NCBI GenBank assembly: GCA_036417435.1
Contig: CM070899.1
Location: 172,885,494 to 172,949,493 of the forward strand
From: Inia geoffrensis
Lineage: Eukaryota > Chordata > Mammalia > Artiodactyla > Iniidae
Reading direction: 5' to 3'
DNA length: 64,000 nt
Notes under the pieces: generated by a model
The model's input: the letters and a program-made list of their open reading frames with translations, nothing else
What the model was told of the DNA's origin: nothing
The model's database searches: none
Position numbers and translations under genes: made by a program
Shown: in pieces, positions 25,401 through 37,742 of the stretch
Layout of the letters: each line of letters starts with the position of its first letter
Position numbering within the stretch: the stretch's first letter is position 1

Positions 25401-26660
25401 AAAGACAGAAATTAATAGCAAAAAATACTGGAGAATTCACAAAGATGTGGAATCAAATACACACTTTTAAACAACCAGTGAATCAAAAACAAGCCAAAAG
25501 GGAAATTAGAAAAAACCCACACATATATGGTCAATTAATTCATGACAAAGGAACCGAGAATATACAATGGGAAAAGGACAGTCTCTTCAACAAATGATGC
25601 TGGAAAAACTGGAAAGCCATGTGCAAAAGAATGAAATTGACTACCATCTTACACCATACACAATTAACTCAAAACTTGATGTAAGACCTAAAATGATAAA
25701 ACTCCTAGAAGAAAACACAGGCAGTAAGCTCCTTGACATTGGTCTTGGAAATGATTTTTGGGGTTTGACAATAAAATCAAAGGCAAAAAAAGCAAATATA
25801 AACAAGTAGGGCTACATCAAACTGGAATGCTCTGGCAAAGCAAAAATCCAACAAAACAAAAGGGCAACCTATCAAATGAGAGAAAATATTTGCAAATCAT
25901 GTATCTGATAAGGGGTTAATACGTAATATATGTGAAAAACTCATACAACTCAATAGCAAAACAACAAAAACTAATCTGATTAAAAAATGGGCAGAGGATC
26001 TGAATAGATATTTTTCCTAAAAAGATATACAAATGGCCAAAAGGTACATGAAAAGAGTCTCAACATCTAATCGTTAGAGAAATGCAAATCAAAACCACAA
26101 CATAATGTACAGCATGATGACTATAATTAAAATACTGTATTGAATATCTGAAAGTTTGCTAAGAGAGTAGATCTTTAAAGTCCTCACCACAAGAAAAAAT
26201 GTTTTGTAACTATGCATGGTGATGGATGTTAACTAGACATATTGTGGTGATCACTTCACAATATACACAAATATCAAGTCATTATGTTGCTAAAGACCTA
26301 AATGTAAGACTGGATACTATTTAAAAAACTCCTAGAGGAAAACATGGGCAGAACACTCTTTGACATAAATTGCATCAGTATTTTTCTGGATCTGTCTTCT
26401 ACAGTAATGGAAATAAAAGCAAAAATAAACAACTGGGACCTAATTAAATTTGAAAGTCTCTGCATAGTAAAGGAAACCATAAACCAAATGAAGACACAAC
26501 CTACAGGATGGGAGAAAATATTTGCAAACGATGTAAGCAACATAGGATTAATTTCCAAAATATATAAACAGCTCATATAGCTTAATATCAAAAAACCAAA
26601 CAAGCTAATCAAAAAAGGGCAGAAGACCTAAATAGACATTTCTTCAAAGAAGTTATACAG

Positions 26661-27068
26661 ATGGCCATCACACACAGAAAAAGATATTCAACACTGCTAA
26701 TTACTAGAGAAATGCAAATCAAAACTACAATGAGGTATCACGTCACATCAGTCAAAGTGGTCATCATCAAAAAGTCTACAAATAATAAATGCTGGAGAGG
26801 GTGTGGAGAAAAGGGAACCCTCCTACACTGTTGGTGGGAATGTAAATTGGTAAAGCCACTACGGAGAACAGCCTGGAGGACCCTTCAAAAACTAAAAATA
26901 GAGTTACCATATGACCTAGCAATCACACTCCTGGGCATATATCTGGAAAAGACAAAAACTCTAATTCAAAAAGATACATGGACCCCAATGTTCACACCAG
27001 CACTATTTACAACAGCCAAGACATGGAAGCAACCTAAATGTCCATCAACAGAATGGATAAAGAGGTGA
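26661..27068 (+). pseudogene. L1 ORF2 C-terminal fragment
   Basis: 135 open codons. They include [18 protein letters not shown], the C-terminal cysteine motif of L1 ORF2, and [14 protein letters not shown] and WIKR near the end. There is no reverse transcriptase or endonuclease in the same frame, so this is a relic and not a gene. Confidence 0.85.
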
Positions 27069-27087
27069 TGTGTATATATGTATGTAT

Positions 27088-27122
<35 letters not shown>

Positions 27123-27424
27123 GGAATATTAGTCATAAAAAAAGAATGAAATAATGCCATTGGTAGCAACATGGATGGACCTACAGATTATCATACTAAG
27201 TGAAGTAAGCCAGACAGAGAAAGACAAATTTCATATGATCTCACTTATTTGTGTAATCTTTTAAAATGATACAAATGAACTTATTTATAAAAGAGAAACA
27301 GACTCACAGACATGGAAAACAAACTTATGGTTAACAAAGAGAAAAGGCAGGGAGAGATAAATTTGGAATTTGGGATTAGTAGATACACATTACTATATAT
27401 AAAATAGATTAAAAAGGGCTAACT

Positions 27425-27620
27425 GGGCTTCCTTGGTGGCGCAGTGGTTGAGAGTCCGCCTGCCAATGCAGGGGACACAGGTTCGTGCCCCGGTCTGGGA
27501 GGATCCCACATGCTGCGGAGCGGCTGGGCCCGTGAGCCACGGCCACTGAGCCTGTGCATCGGAGCCTGTGCTCTGCAACGGGAGAGGCCACGACAGTGAG
27601 AGGCCCCCGTACCGCTGAAC
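27425..27620 (+). mobile_element. CHR-type SINE
   Basis: Full-length, with the A tail almost lost. The TSD 'aaagggctaact' occurs at both ends (ending at 27424 and at 27634). Inserted in an L1 3' UTR. Confidence 0.9.
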
Positions 27621-27710
27621 AAAAGGGCTAACTGTATAGCACAAGGAACTATGTTCAATATCTTATAATAACCTATAATGGAAAAGAATCTGAAAAAGGA
27701 TATATGTGTG

Positions 27711-28080
27711 GGGCTTCCCTGGTGGCGCAGTGGTTGAGAATCTGCCTTCTAATGCAGGCGACACGGGTTCGAGCCCTGGTCTGGGAAGATGCCACATGCT
27801 GCGAAGCAACTAAGCCCATGTGCCACAACTACTGAACTGTGCTCTAGAGCCTGTGAGCCACAACTACTGAGCTCGCATGCTGCAACTACTGAAGCCCACA
27901 CGTCAAGAGCCTGTGCTCCACAATGAGAAGCCACCACGATGAGAAACCCACACACTACAATGAGAATCCCGTACACCGCAATGAAGAGCAGCCCCCACTC
28001 ACCGCAACTAGAGAAAGACTGTGCACAGCAATGAAGACCCAACACAGTCAAAAATAAATAAATAAAAAAGATTAAAAAAG
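27711..28080 (+). mobile_element. CHR-family SINE with extended repetitive body
   Basis: The standard head is followed by repeated 'gccacaactactga / caatgagaa' units and (AAAT)n, about 370 bp long. The duplicated target is imperfect ('gatatatgtgtg' against 'gaatatatgtgt'). Confidence 0.85.
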
Positions 28081-28290
28081 AAAAGAATATATGTGTATGT
28101 GTGTATACACATATACACACACATATATATATATATCTGAATCACTTTGCTGTACACCAGAAACTAACATAACATTGTAAATCAACTATAAGTCAATAAA
28201 AAATTTAAATTTAAAAAATCATTATGTTGTATATTTGAAATTAATGTTATATATTAGCCAATTATATTTCAATAAAAAGCCATAAAAAAG

Positions 28291-28928
28291 AATAAAATAC
28301 CTATGAATAAATTTAACCAAGGAGGTCAAATATCTGCACACTGAAAACTATAAGACACTTATCTCAGATAACCAATCATCACAGGTGAAAGTGTAGAGGA
28401 ACTCTCAGTTCAAAGCACAAAAGAAGAGTGATACTCCTGCACTCTACATCACAACCGTTTAATTTGATTTTGGAAGTTCCGCCCAATGCAATAAGACATG
28501 GGTTGGTTATAAAAGCTATACATGTTGGAAAAGAAGAATAAACTTACATTTAAAAAAATATATTATACATCAAACACCCAAAAAACTTAGCTAAAATATT
28601 ATTTATAACACAAATCATCTTTTTTCCTGCTTATACCCTGATGAATTTTTGGTATAATATTATGTTAAGAATTCATAATGCCATATACTGTTATTTGGTT
28701 GAGACAAAGCTATCACTTCCCTTTACAAAAATTTTAGTTAAGACAGACTGAGTAATATGTTAACTCACCAAATTAATTTTTACATATTGGTCAATATATT
28801 TGTATATTATCTCATGACTATCTAAGAAGTTATTTCTACATTTAGTAATGTTCTCACTTAATTTACTTATAATACGGGAACACACAATCATTAACATTTT
28901 TATCTTACAAAACAGAAAATCTTTTTAC
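28291..28928. other. Intron between repeat exon A and exon 28929
   Basis: A short L1 scrap (28300-28360) is followed by AT-rich unique sequence. No further gene feature was seen. Confidence 0.5.
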
Positions 28929-29001
28929 CTTGAAATTCTCTTGCTTCTTCGTAAGTTTGTTTTTTAATCTTACTTCGTAAATTCTCTTCTAAAATATCAG
29001 C
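28929..29001 (-). CDS. CCDC7: CCDC7 internal exon (73 bp, phase 0 in, phase 1 out)
   Basis: The minus-strand acceptor is 'ttgtaattaag' and the donor is 'TTTCAAG|GTAAAA'. The 24 codons read ADILEENLRSKIKKQTYEEA and then REFQ, with one base left over. This is a short acidic/basic helix-prone segment. Entry phase 0 matches the upstream exon, only about 1 kb away. Exit phase 1 matches the entry phase of all three repeat exons at 14340, 8908 and 2253. It therefore acts as the adaptor between the unique middle of the protein and the repeat array. The acceptor has a modest pyrimidine tract, so the exact first base is the least certain part. Confidence 0.75.
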
Positions 29002-29338
29002 CTTAATTACAAAAGTTAAAATAAGTAATTACAAATTATACATCTTAGAACTCTAATTACCTTCTTTTATATCTACAATGTCATTACAGCCACATTTTAC
29101 TTTTCATTATTTCCTGAATGTACCAAATTTAAAAATGAGAACAATTAATGGATCTGAGAGACATTTGGGAACACTTAATGGTGTGGAGGGACCCACCAAG
29201 CAATAATGTGATTCTTCCTCATAAATAATTACAAATACATCATGTTAATAATTTTTTATTATGATTCTAGTTTAGATTTATATTTTCACCTGATTCAATC
29301 TCTAGAGAAACTCAAATGGCTTTAAAAAATTATTTTTA

Positions 29339-29543
29339 GGGCTTCCCTGGTGGCGCAGTGGTTGAGAGTCCACCTGCCGATGCAGGGGACATGGGTTCGT
29401 GCCCCGGTCCGGGAAGATCCCACGTGCCGCGGAGCGGCTGGGACCGTGAGCCATGGCCGCTGAGCCTGTGCGTTCGGAGCTTGTGCTCCACAACGGAAGA
29501 GGCCACAATGGTGAGAGGCCCGCATACCACAAAAAAAAAAAAA
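29339..29543 (+). mobile_element. CHR-type SINE
   Basis: Full-length with an A tail. The TSD 'aaaaattattttta' flanks it. It lies between two CCDC7 exons 1 kb apart. Confidence 0.92.
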
Positions 29544-29663
29544 TTATTTTTATAAGGCCACTTTAATAACTTACATGATAAAAAAATTGTGAATATATGT
29601 TAAATATGTACGGCCATTTTATCATTTCCCTTTTTCCCCAAATTTTAAAATAAGAATTTTCTA

Positions 29664-29867
29664 GGGCTTCCCTGGTGGCGCAGTGGTTGAGAGTCCGCCT
29701 GCCGATGCAGGGGACATGGGTTCGTGCTCCGGTCCAGAAAGATCCCACATGCCATGGAGCGGCTGGGCCTGTGAGCCATGGCTGCTGAGCCTGAGTGTCC
29801 GGAGCCTGTGCTCCGCAACGGGAGAGGCCACAACAGTGAGAGGCCCGCATACCGCAAAAAAAAAAAA
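29664..29867 (+). mobile_element. CHR-type SINE
   Basis: Full-length with a short A tail, 120 bp from the previous SINE and about 150 bp from exon 30020-30311 on its donor side. Confidence 0.92.
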
Positions 29868-29998
29868 TCCTAAATATAAAACAGGTTGTATCAAAAGGCA
29901 AACATTTTATTCCACTTAAATAAGAAAATATTGATGTTTTTAATTAACATTTATTTAAAATATTGAAGGAGTATAGCAATTAAAATAAATAGCTTTCA

Positions 29999-30313
<315 letters not shown>

Positions 30314-30511
30314 TTAGAATTACGAAACATCTGGTATTAGATTATATGAACAACATTGATTTGTAACTAAAGAATCACTTTCATAATCTGTAAGAATATT
30401 AAATAAGCAATTATAATTATTCACTAATAGTAATACAAATGTGAAATTGATGCTAGAAAACAGGCTAAGGATAATATATCTCCTGGGTTTTAAAAGGCAC
30501 ACAGAGGCTCA

Positions 30512-33500
30512 CTCAGCTTGGCCAAGATGGCAGAGTAGGAACACCCTGAGCTCACCTCCTCTAATGGGCACACTAAAATGACAACTATCTACAGAGCAAC
30601 CATTGATGAGAAAAACTGGATGATTAGCAGAAAAGATCTTCTACTAAAGATATAAAGAAAGAACCACAACAAGATAGGTCAGAGGGGTGGAATCACAGTA
30701 CAGTCAAGATCCATAGCCCCAAGTGAGTAACCCACAATGGGAGGATAATTACAACGGCAGAGGTTATCCCTAAGAAACAGGAGGTCCAAGCCCCACACTG
30801 GGCTTCCCAGCCCAGGAGTCCTACACCAAGAAGACAAGCCCCCAGAATATTTGGCTTTGATGGTCAATTGGGCTTACTTCCAGGCAAGTCACAAAGCTAT
30901 GGGAAATAGAGACTCTACTCTTAAAGGGCACAAACACCATCTCACGTGGTCCAGGAGTCATGGTAGAAGCAATAATTTGAAAGGAGTCTGAGTCAGACCC
31001 ACCTGCTGATCTTGGAGAGCCTACCAGCAAGTCAGGAGGCAACTGGAGCTCACCATGGGGACACATCAAATGCTGTCAGCCATTTTGGGGAGCTCTTTCT
31101 ACCACATGGACACTGGTAGAACAAATGTCACTTTGGAATACTCCCTCTAGCTTATTAGCACTGGGACCCAGCCCCGGACACCAGTCTGTCAGAACCGGAA
31201 CCAAGGTTCTCAGGCCAAGCAACCAGCCAGGCAGGGACATACCCACTAGCTGCCTTAAGATGCCCTGAGCCCACAGCCAGCCACCCTGGGACATAACCCT
31301 ATCCACCAGCAGGCAGACACCATCCCCAGGACCACTGCAGCCTGCAGCCTTCCATGGTAGGACCCAGCCCACCCACCAACAGGCAGGCACCAGCCCTGGG
31401 ACCCCCTGGGCCCCAGCCCCACCACCAGCAGACAAACACCAGGTATTAGCCACCTCAGGCCCATCAGCCAGCTGCCCGGACAACTGGCGCCACCCACCAC
31501 CAGACTGAAACAAGCTTCAGGACACCCCAGACCTTACAGCTAGCTATGTCATGAACCAGCCCTGCCCATCAGCAGTCTGACACCACTTCTGGTGCCCCTA
31601 GGTCCAACAGCCAGAGGCACCAGGACCTACCAGTGGCCTACCAGTGGGTCAGAACTAGGCCCAGGATGTGGATTCACATACGGGTGGGTGGGCACCAGCC
31701 CTGGGATCCCTTGAGCCCTGACCCACACCACCAGTGGGCAAATGCCAGCCCAGGATCATCACAACCCTGCAGTCTACCTTATCAGGATTCAGCTGCCCAC
31801 CAGGAGGCCAGCACCTGTGCTGCAACCCCCTGGGCCTTGGACCTACTCACCAGCAGGCCAACACCAGCACTGGGACATCATGGGCTCCGTAGCCAGTGGC
31901 TCTGGGATCTAGCCCAACCAACCAGTGGGTAAACACCAGCTTTGGGACTCCCAGGGACCTACAGCCAGAGACCCAGGACTTACCCAGGATTCAGCTCTGC
32001 CCACCAGTGAGCCAGCACTAGCCCTAGGACACCTTGGGCCCCAGCCCTGCCTATCAGCACACTGACACCAGCTCCAGGACCCCAAGACCTGGTGCCATCC
32101 ACCAACAGGCCAACACCAGTTATGAGATACTTTGGACCCCTCAGCCAGCCCTGTCAGGAACCAACCCCACATGGCAGCAGGCTGACACTAGATCTGGGAA
32201 TACCAGCCCAGCAAACACCCACCCCAGGTCACAGCTCTGCCCACCAGTGGGCCAGGACTAGCCCTAAAAGCCCCCAGGGTTCCACAGCCAGCTACCTCAT
32301 GACCCAGCCCTGTCAACCAATGGCTGAGAGCCTCCACACATGGCAAGGCCTGGCAACCAACCAGACCAGGGCCCAGCCACCCGTAGGAGACTACTCATGG
32401 TAGTCAGTCTGCCCACATAGGGGTCACTCCTAGAACAGACGGCTCTGTTGACCAGAGGGGAGTGTGCTGCTGGGATGCATAGGACGTCTCCTACAAAAGG
32501 CTCCTTCTCCAAGATACACAGAAAGAAAAACAGAAAACTAGGCAACAGGAGGCAACAGAGGAACATGTTCCAAATGAAGGAACAAGATAAAGTCCCAGAA
32601 GAAGAACTAAGTTAAATGGAAATAGGCAATCTACCCAACAAAAAGTTCAAGGTAGTAATCATGAAAATAACCAAACAACTTGGGAGAAGAACGAACACAG
32701 TGAGAAGCTTAACAAAGTTAAAAGATAAAAAGAAGAACCAGACAGAGCTGAAAAATATAATACCTAAAATGAAAAATACACTACAAGGAATCAATAGATT
32801 AAATAATCCAGAGAAATGGAACAGTGATCTGGAAAAGGAATCATGAAAAGAAAAAAGAATAAAAAATAAATTAAGACAGTTTAAAAGACCTCTGAGACAA
32901 CATCAAGTCTATTAACATTGGCATTAGAGGCATCCCTGAAGGAGAAGAGAGAAAAAGGGGCAGAGGACATAACTGAAGACATAATAGCTGAAAACTTCCC
33001 TAGCCTGGGAAAGGAAATGCACATCAAGGTCCAGGAAGCACAGAGAGTCCCAAACACAATCATCCCAAAGAGGACCACACCAAGACACACTGTAATTAAA
33101 ATGAGAAAATATAAGATGAAGAGAGAATATTAAAAGCAAGGGAAAAGCAACAAGTTAGGTACAAGGCAACTCCTATAAGTCTATCAGCTAACTTTTCAGC
33201 TGAAACTCTATAGGCCAGATGGGAGTGGCATTGTATATTTTAAATGATGAAAGGGAAAACCTACAACAAGAAATGCTCTATCCCACAAGGGTTTCTTTCA
33301 GATTTGATGGAGAGAGCAAAAGTTTTACAACCAGGTAAAAGCAAAGAGTTCAGCATCACCAAACTAGCATTATAAGAAATGTTAAGGGAACTTCTCCATG
33401 TGAAAAAGGAAAGACAACAATTAGAAACATAAAAAGTACAAAAGGAAAAAGCTCATTGATAAAGGCAAATATACAGTAAAGGTAGTAAATCAACCACACA

Positions 33501-33966
33501 CAAAGTTAGTAGGAAGGTTAAAAGACAAAAGTAGTAAAATTATCTATATTCACAATAAGCATTTAAGGGATACGGAAAACAAAAAGATGATGTCAAAAAC
33601 AGTAATCATGGGGGAAAGGAAGTAAAAATACAGGGTTGTTAAAATTCATTTGAAATTAAGAAATCAGAAATTGAAAATAATCATATATATATTGAGAGAT
33701 TCCTATATATAAATCTCATGGTAACCTCAAACCAAAAACCTATTATAGACACACACACAAAAAGAGAAAAGAATCCAAACATGACACTACAGATTGTCAT
33801 CAAATCACAAAAGAACAAAAGAAGAAAGGGGAAAAAAGACCTACAAAACCAAATCCAAAACAATTAACAAAAAGGCAATAAGAACATACTAATCAATAAT
33901 CACACTAAATGTAAACAGAATAAATGCCCCAATCAAAAGACGCAGAGTGACTGAATGGATACAAAA

Positions 33967-33997
<31 letters not shown>

Positions 33998-34420
33998 AGT
34001 GCCTACAAGAGACTCATTTCAGATCTAAGACATACAACAGACTGAAAGTAAGGGGATGTAAAAAGGTATTCCATGTAAAATGGAAAGCAAAAGAAAGCTG
34101 GGGTAACAATACTTATATCAAAAATAAATAGACTTAGAGATTATAACAAGAAACAAAGAAGGGTATTAAATAATGGTAAAGGGATCAATCCAAGAAGGTA
34201 AAACAATTGTAAATATATATGCACCCAACACAGGAGCACCAAAATACATAAAGCAAATATTAATAAACACAAAGAGAGAAATTGGCAGTAACACATAACA
34301 GTAGGGGACTTTAACATCCCACTCACATAAATGGACAGACGATCCAGACAGAAAATCAATACGGAAACACTGACTTAGATTACACATTAGACCACCACTA
34401 CATTAGACCACATGGACTTG
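30512..34420 (+). mobile_element. L1 with long GC-rich 5' UTR, broken ORF1 and ORF2 start
   Basis: Starts 'ggccaagatggcagagtagg'. The 5' UTR runs to about 32590 and is GC-rich with internal tandem repeats. ORF1 remnants lie at 32616-33400 in two frames (a coiled-coil part, then IIAENFPSLGKEMHIKVQEA). Endonuclease-region sequence runs at 34140-34400, where it stops. An (AT)n tract is at 33972-33998. Confidence 0.8.
31240..32320 (+). repeat. Degenerate tandem repeats inside the L1 5' UTR
   Basis: Repeated blocks of about 60-100 bp combine 'caccagcaggc', 'caccagccctgggacc' and 'gggccccagccc'. I count roughly a dozen, none identical. GC content is far above the surrounding AT-rich sequence. Confidence 0.7.
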
Positions 34421-34530
34421 TTTCTACTCCCTCATGCTGCAGCATGAGTCCCAATAAAGCCTTGCCTCAATTTCTTGTCTGACCTCATCAATTTCTATTT
34501 ATTAAAGAGTCCAAGACCCTGGTCAGCAAG
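34421..34530 (+). mobile_element. Fragment resembling a retroviral LTR R-U5 region
   Basis: 'caataaagccttgcctcaat' followed by 'cttgtctgacctc' and 'ccaagaccctggtcagcaa' looks like a polyadenylation signal plus U5 of a gammaretrovirus-like LTR. Only about 100 bp is present, wedged between L1 pieces. Confidence 0.45.
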
Positions 34531-36118
34531 AGTATCTCACAGAAAGGAGCCTGTACACTCATCTGGAGCCCCAATTTTTTGACTGCTGCCCAGGACACCT
34601 CTAGTTTGCCCAGTTCTGGGGGACAGCAGTGCTTACACTTGCAGTCACATGGGGCTGTACATATTTGCATCCTTTAAAAGCTATTAGCGGAGGGTCTCAC
34701 TTCAAATCATCCTGAATCTAGGAATGAGATCTCCCCTCTAAGACACTGGTCTAGGAACACCCTCAATGACTGAGAATTATTGCAACTAAAATAGGCTGCT
34801 TGGACAACAAAGGTTTGAGAGACAACCCAGTCCTAAGGCAGGGCTGAACGACGAGGTCACCTTACACAAGGCCAACCAAACAAAAATAACATTCAGCGAT
34901 ACAAACCACTATGTATAAAATAGATAAGCAACAAGGATACACTGTATAGTACAGGGAAATATAGCCATTGTTTTGTAATAACTTTAAATGGATTATGATC
35001 TATAAAAATATTAAATCACTATGTTGTACATCTGAAACTAATACAATACTGTAAATCAACTATACTTCAATTTTAAATAGACAGAAAAAACATTAATGAA
35101 ACAGTGATAAGTAACACCTGAGAAAGGGTTCAAAGTAATGGTCATAATAATATGCTCACCAAACTAAGGAGAATGGAACACAGTAGGAACTTCAACAAAG
35201 AGAAAGAAAATGTAAGAAAAATCCAAGAAAAATCCAAACAGAAGTCATAGAGCTAACATCTCTAATTATTAGAGAAAGGTAATCAAAACTACAATGAGGT
35301 ATCACCTCACACTGGTCAGAGTGGCCATCATTAAAAATATCTACAAATAACAAATTTTGGAGGGGTGTGGAGAAAAGGGAATCCTCCTACACTGTTGGTG
35401 GGAATGCATACTGGTGCAGCCACTATGGAAAACAGTATGGAGGCTCCTCAAAAAAATAAGAATAGAGTTGCTATGTGATCCAGCAATAACACTCCTGGGT
35501 GCATATCTGGACAAAATTATAATTCAAAGAGATACATGCACCCCTATGTTCATAGCAGCACTATTCACAATAGCCAAGACATGGAAACAACCTAAATGTC
35601 CATCGACAGCTGAATGGATAAAGAAGATGTGGTACATATATACAATGGAATATTACTCAGCATAAAAAAGAATGAAATAATGCCATTTGCAACAACATGG
35701 ATGGACCTAGAGATTATCACACTAAGTGAAGTCAGAAAGAGAAAGACATACCATATGATATCACTTATATGTGGAATCTAAAATGTGACATAAATGAACT
35801 TATCTATAAAATAGAAACAGACTCACTGACACAGAAAACAAACTTATGGTTACCAGAGGGGAAAGAGGGTAGGGGAGGGATAAATTATACACGATGATGG
35901 ATAAACCACAAGTTCCTAATTTATAGCCCAGGGAACTATACTCAATATCCTGTGATAAAGTATAATGGAAAAGAATATGAAAAAGAATGTATGTGCGTGT
36001 GTGTGCGTGCGTGTGTATATATATATACACACACACACACACACATGCACGCACACACATGTATAACTGAATCACTGTGCTGTACAGCAGAAATTAACAA
36101 AACACTGTAAATCAACTA
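34531..36118 (+). mobile_element. L1 fragments: 5' UTR piece, 3' ends, ORF2 tail
   Basis: Positions 34531-34790 match the L1 5' UTR seen at 48940-49180. Positions 34860-35090 are an L1 3' end. Positions 35250-36118 are another ORF2 tail plus 3' UTR, which resumes after the Tigger at 37084-37110. An alternating (TG)/(TA)/(CA) tract is at 35995-36060. Confidence 0.72.
35357..35665 (+). pseudogene. L1 ORF2 C-terminal fragment
   Basis: 102 codons with [20 protein letters not shown], the ORF2 C-terminal cysteine motif, followed by a 3' UTR. Truncated relic. Confidence 0.85.
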
Positions 36119-37083
36119 CAGTAAGTCCCCTACATATGAACCTTCAAATTGCGAACTTTCAAAGATGTAAACATGCGTTTGCATGTCCAATCACGTAAGT
36201 TAGTTCACATGTCTGGTGTATACTGTCATGTGCGTGCATCCTCTACAAGTGGTTGTGCTTTTGTGTACTTTACTGTACAGTACTATATAGAGTACAGTAG
36301 TACAGTATCTTTATTTCAAGCCCAGGATGTCCGGAAGCAAGTGTAAAAGCAATGGTGATGTAGCTGGTATTGCTAAGAAGCACCAAGCGATAATAATGGA
36401 AACAGAAGTGAAAATAATTGAGAGAGTGGAGCGACAAGAAGAAGTAACTGAAGAACTGAAGAGATTCACGTTGCAGGAAATGGCAAGGGGATTTTCTTTA
36501 TCTGAGGAAGCAATGTTAGTTTTTGAGGCACAGGACCTGAATGTAGAACAGTACACATGAAGGTTGCAGCAGCCATTCAGAATGCAATCCAGAGCTACCA
36601 TGTCATCTATGACAAGAAAAAAAGAGCTACTAACTAGACACCACTGGAACCTTTTTTCAAGAGGATAGGTAGACTTGAATCCAGCAAGGAACCAGAACCT
36701 GTGTCATCAACGTCAGGCGTGAGTGAAATTGCAGCTTGCCCTCCCTCTCCTATTTCTGATGATCCTTCAGCTCTACCATCTCCCACCTCCACTCCCTCCT
36801 CCAGTCTATAACTCTTTTTGCCTGTTCACTAGATGCCAGCTGTTGTACTGTTCTACTGTACTTTTCAAGGCACTGTACTATAAGATTAAAACTGTTTATT
36901 TTTTGTGTTTGTTTTTTATGTATTATTTGTATGAAAAGTATTATAAACCTATTATAGTACAGTACTATATAGACAATTGTGTTAGTTGGGTACCTAGGCT
37001 AACTCTCCTGGACTTATGCCAACAAACTGGACTCACGAACATGCTTCTGGAACAGAACTCGTTCGTATGTAAGAGACTTACTG
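36119..37083 (+). mobile_element. Tigger-type (Tc1/mariner superfamily) DNA transposon, internally deleted
   Basis: 965 bp with matching terminal inverted repeats: the left end is cagtaagtcccctacat and the right end reads, in reverse, cagtaagtctcttacat. Target TA is duplicated (36117-36118 and 37084-37085). Inside, an open frame at 36327-36560 gives MSGSKCKSNGDVAGIAKKHQ and then METEVKIIERVE, which resembles the N-terminal DNA-binding (CENP-B/pogo-like) part of Tigger transposases. A later stretch (SSKEPEPVSSTSGVSEIAAC) resembles the transposase C-terminal tail. The central catalytic DDE region is missing, so it is non-autonomous. It sits inside an L1 3' end ('gtaaatcaacTA...TAtacttcaat'), so it moved after that L1 arrived. 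Confidence 0.85.
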
Positions 37084-37600
37084 TATACTTCAATAAAATA
37101 AATTAAAAAAAATAAAAATTAAGAAAAAGAAGCCAGAGAGCTAAAGAATACAATAACTTAATTGAAAAATACACTAGAGGGGTTCAAGAGCAGACTAGAT
37201 GAAGCAGCAGAAAGGATAAGAGAACTCAGACAGGGCACAGGAACCCACCTAATCAGAGCAGCAAAAATTAAAAAAAAAATTTTAAGTGAAGATAGCTTAC
37301 AGGACTAACAGGACAACATCAAGTGGACTAACAGTCACATAATAGGATTCCCAGAAGAAGGAGAGAGAAAAAGCAGAAAACTTTTTTGAGGAAATAATGG
37401 GTACAAAACTTCCCTAAGCTGGGGAAAGAAACAGACATCCAGACCCAGGAAGGCCAGAGAATTCAAAATAAACTGGACTCAAAGAGATCCACACCAGGAC
37501 ACGTTATAATTAAAATGTCAAAAGTTAAGGACAAAGAGATAATTTTAAAAACAGCAAGAAAAAAAAAGCAATGGGCCACCTCCATTAAACAGTCAGCATA

Positions 37601-37742
37601 TGGACTTCCCTGGCAGTCCAGTGGTTAAGACTCCACTCTGTGCTTCCACTGCAGGGGGTACGGGTTCGATCCCTGGTCAGGGAACTAAGATCCCGCATGC
37701 TGCATGGTGTGGCCAAAAAATTAAAACAAAAGAAAAAGAAAG
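37601..37742 (+). mobile_element. CHR-1-like SINE (short form)
   Basis: Head 'ggacttccctggcagtcc', box 'gggttcgatccctgg', A-rich tail. The TSD 'agtcagcatat' lies just before 37601 and at 37744-37754. Confidence 0.9.

Larger units (their letters stand above)
24660..28290 (+). mobile_element. Mosaic of L1 ORF2 and 3' UTR fragments with three SINEs
   Basis: Endonuclease-region bits (24.9-25.08 kb) and ORF2 tail segments (25.5-26.1, 26.3-27.07 kb) lead into a 3' UTR (27.1-28.2 kb). The abrupt joins at about 26110 and 26290 suggest at least two L1 copies plus deletions. An (AC)n tract is at 27088-27120. Confidence 0.7.

Noticed and set aside
29302..29901. Several overlapping 60-112-codon ORFs in both strands, with recurrent 'HCATREAL' or 'GDMGSCPG' type peptides
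   Set aside because: All are translations of CHR SINEs; the same peptides recur at every SINE in the window.
31076..31513. 145-codon minus-strand ORF rich in Gly, Trp and Cys
   Set aside because: It is the antisense of the GC-rich L1 5' UTR repeats, where stops are rare.
36723..37106. 127-codon plus-strand ORF with Leu/Pro/Phe-rich start
   Set aside because: It is an out-of-frame reading of the Tigger element's tail; the transposase-like frame is different.
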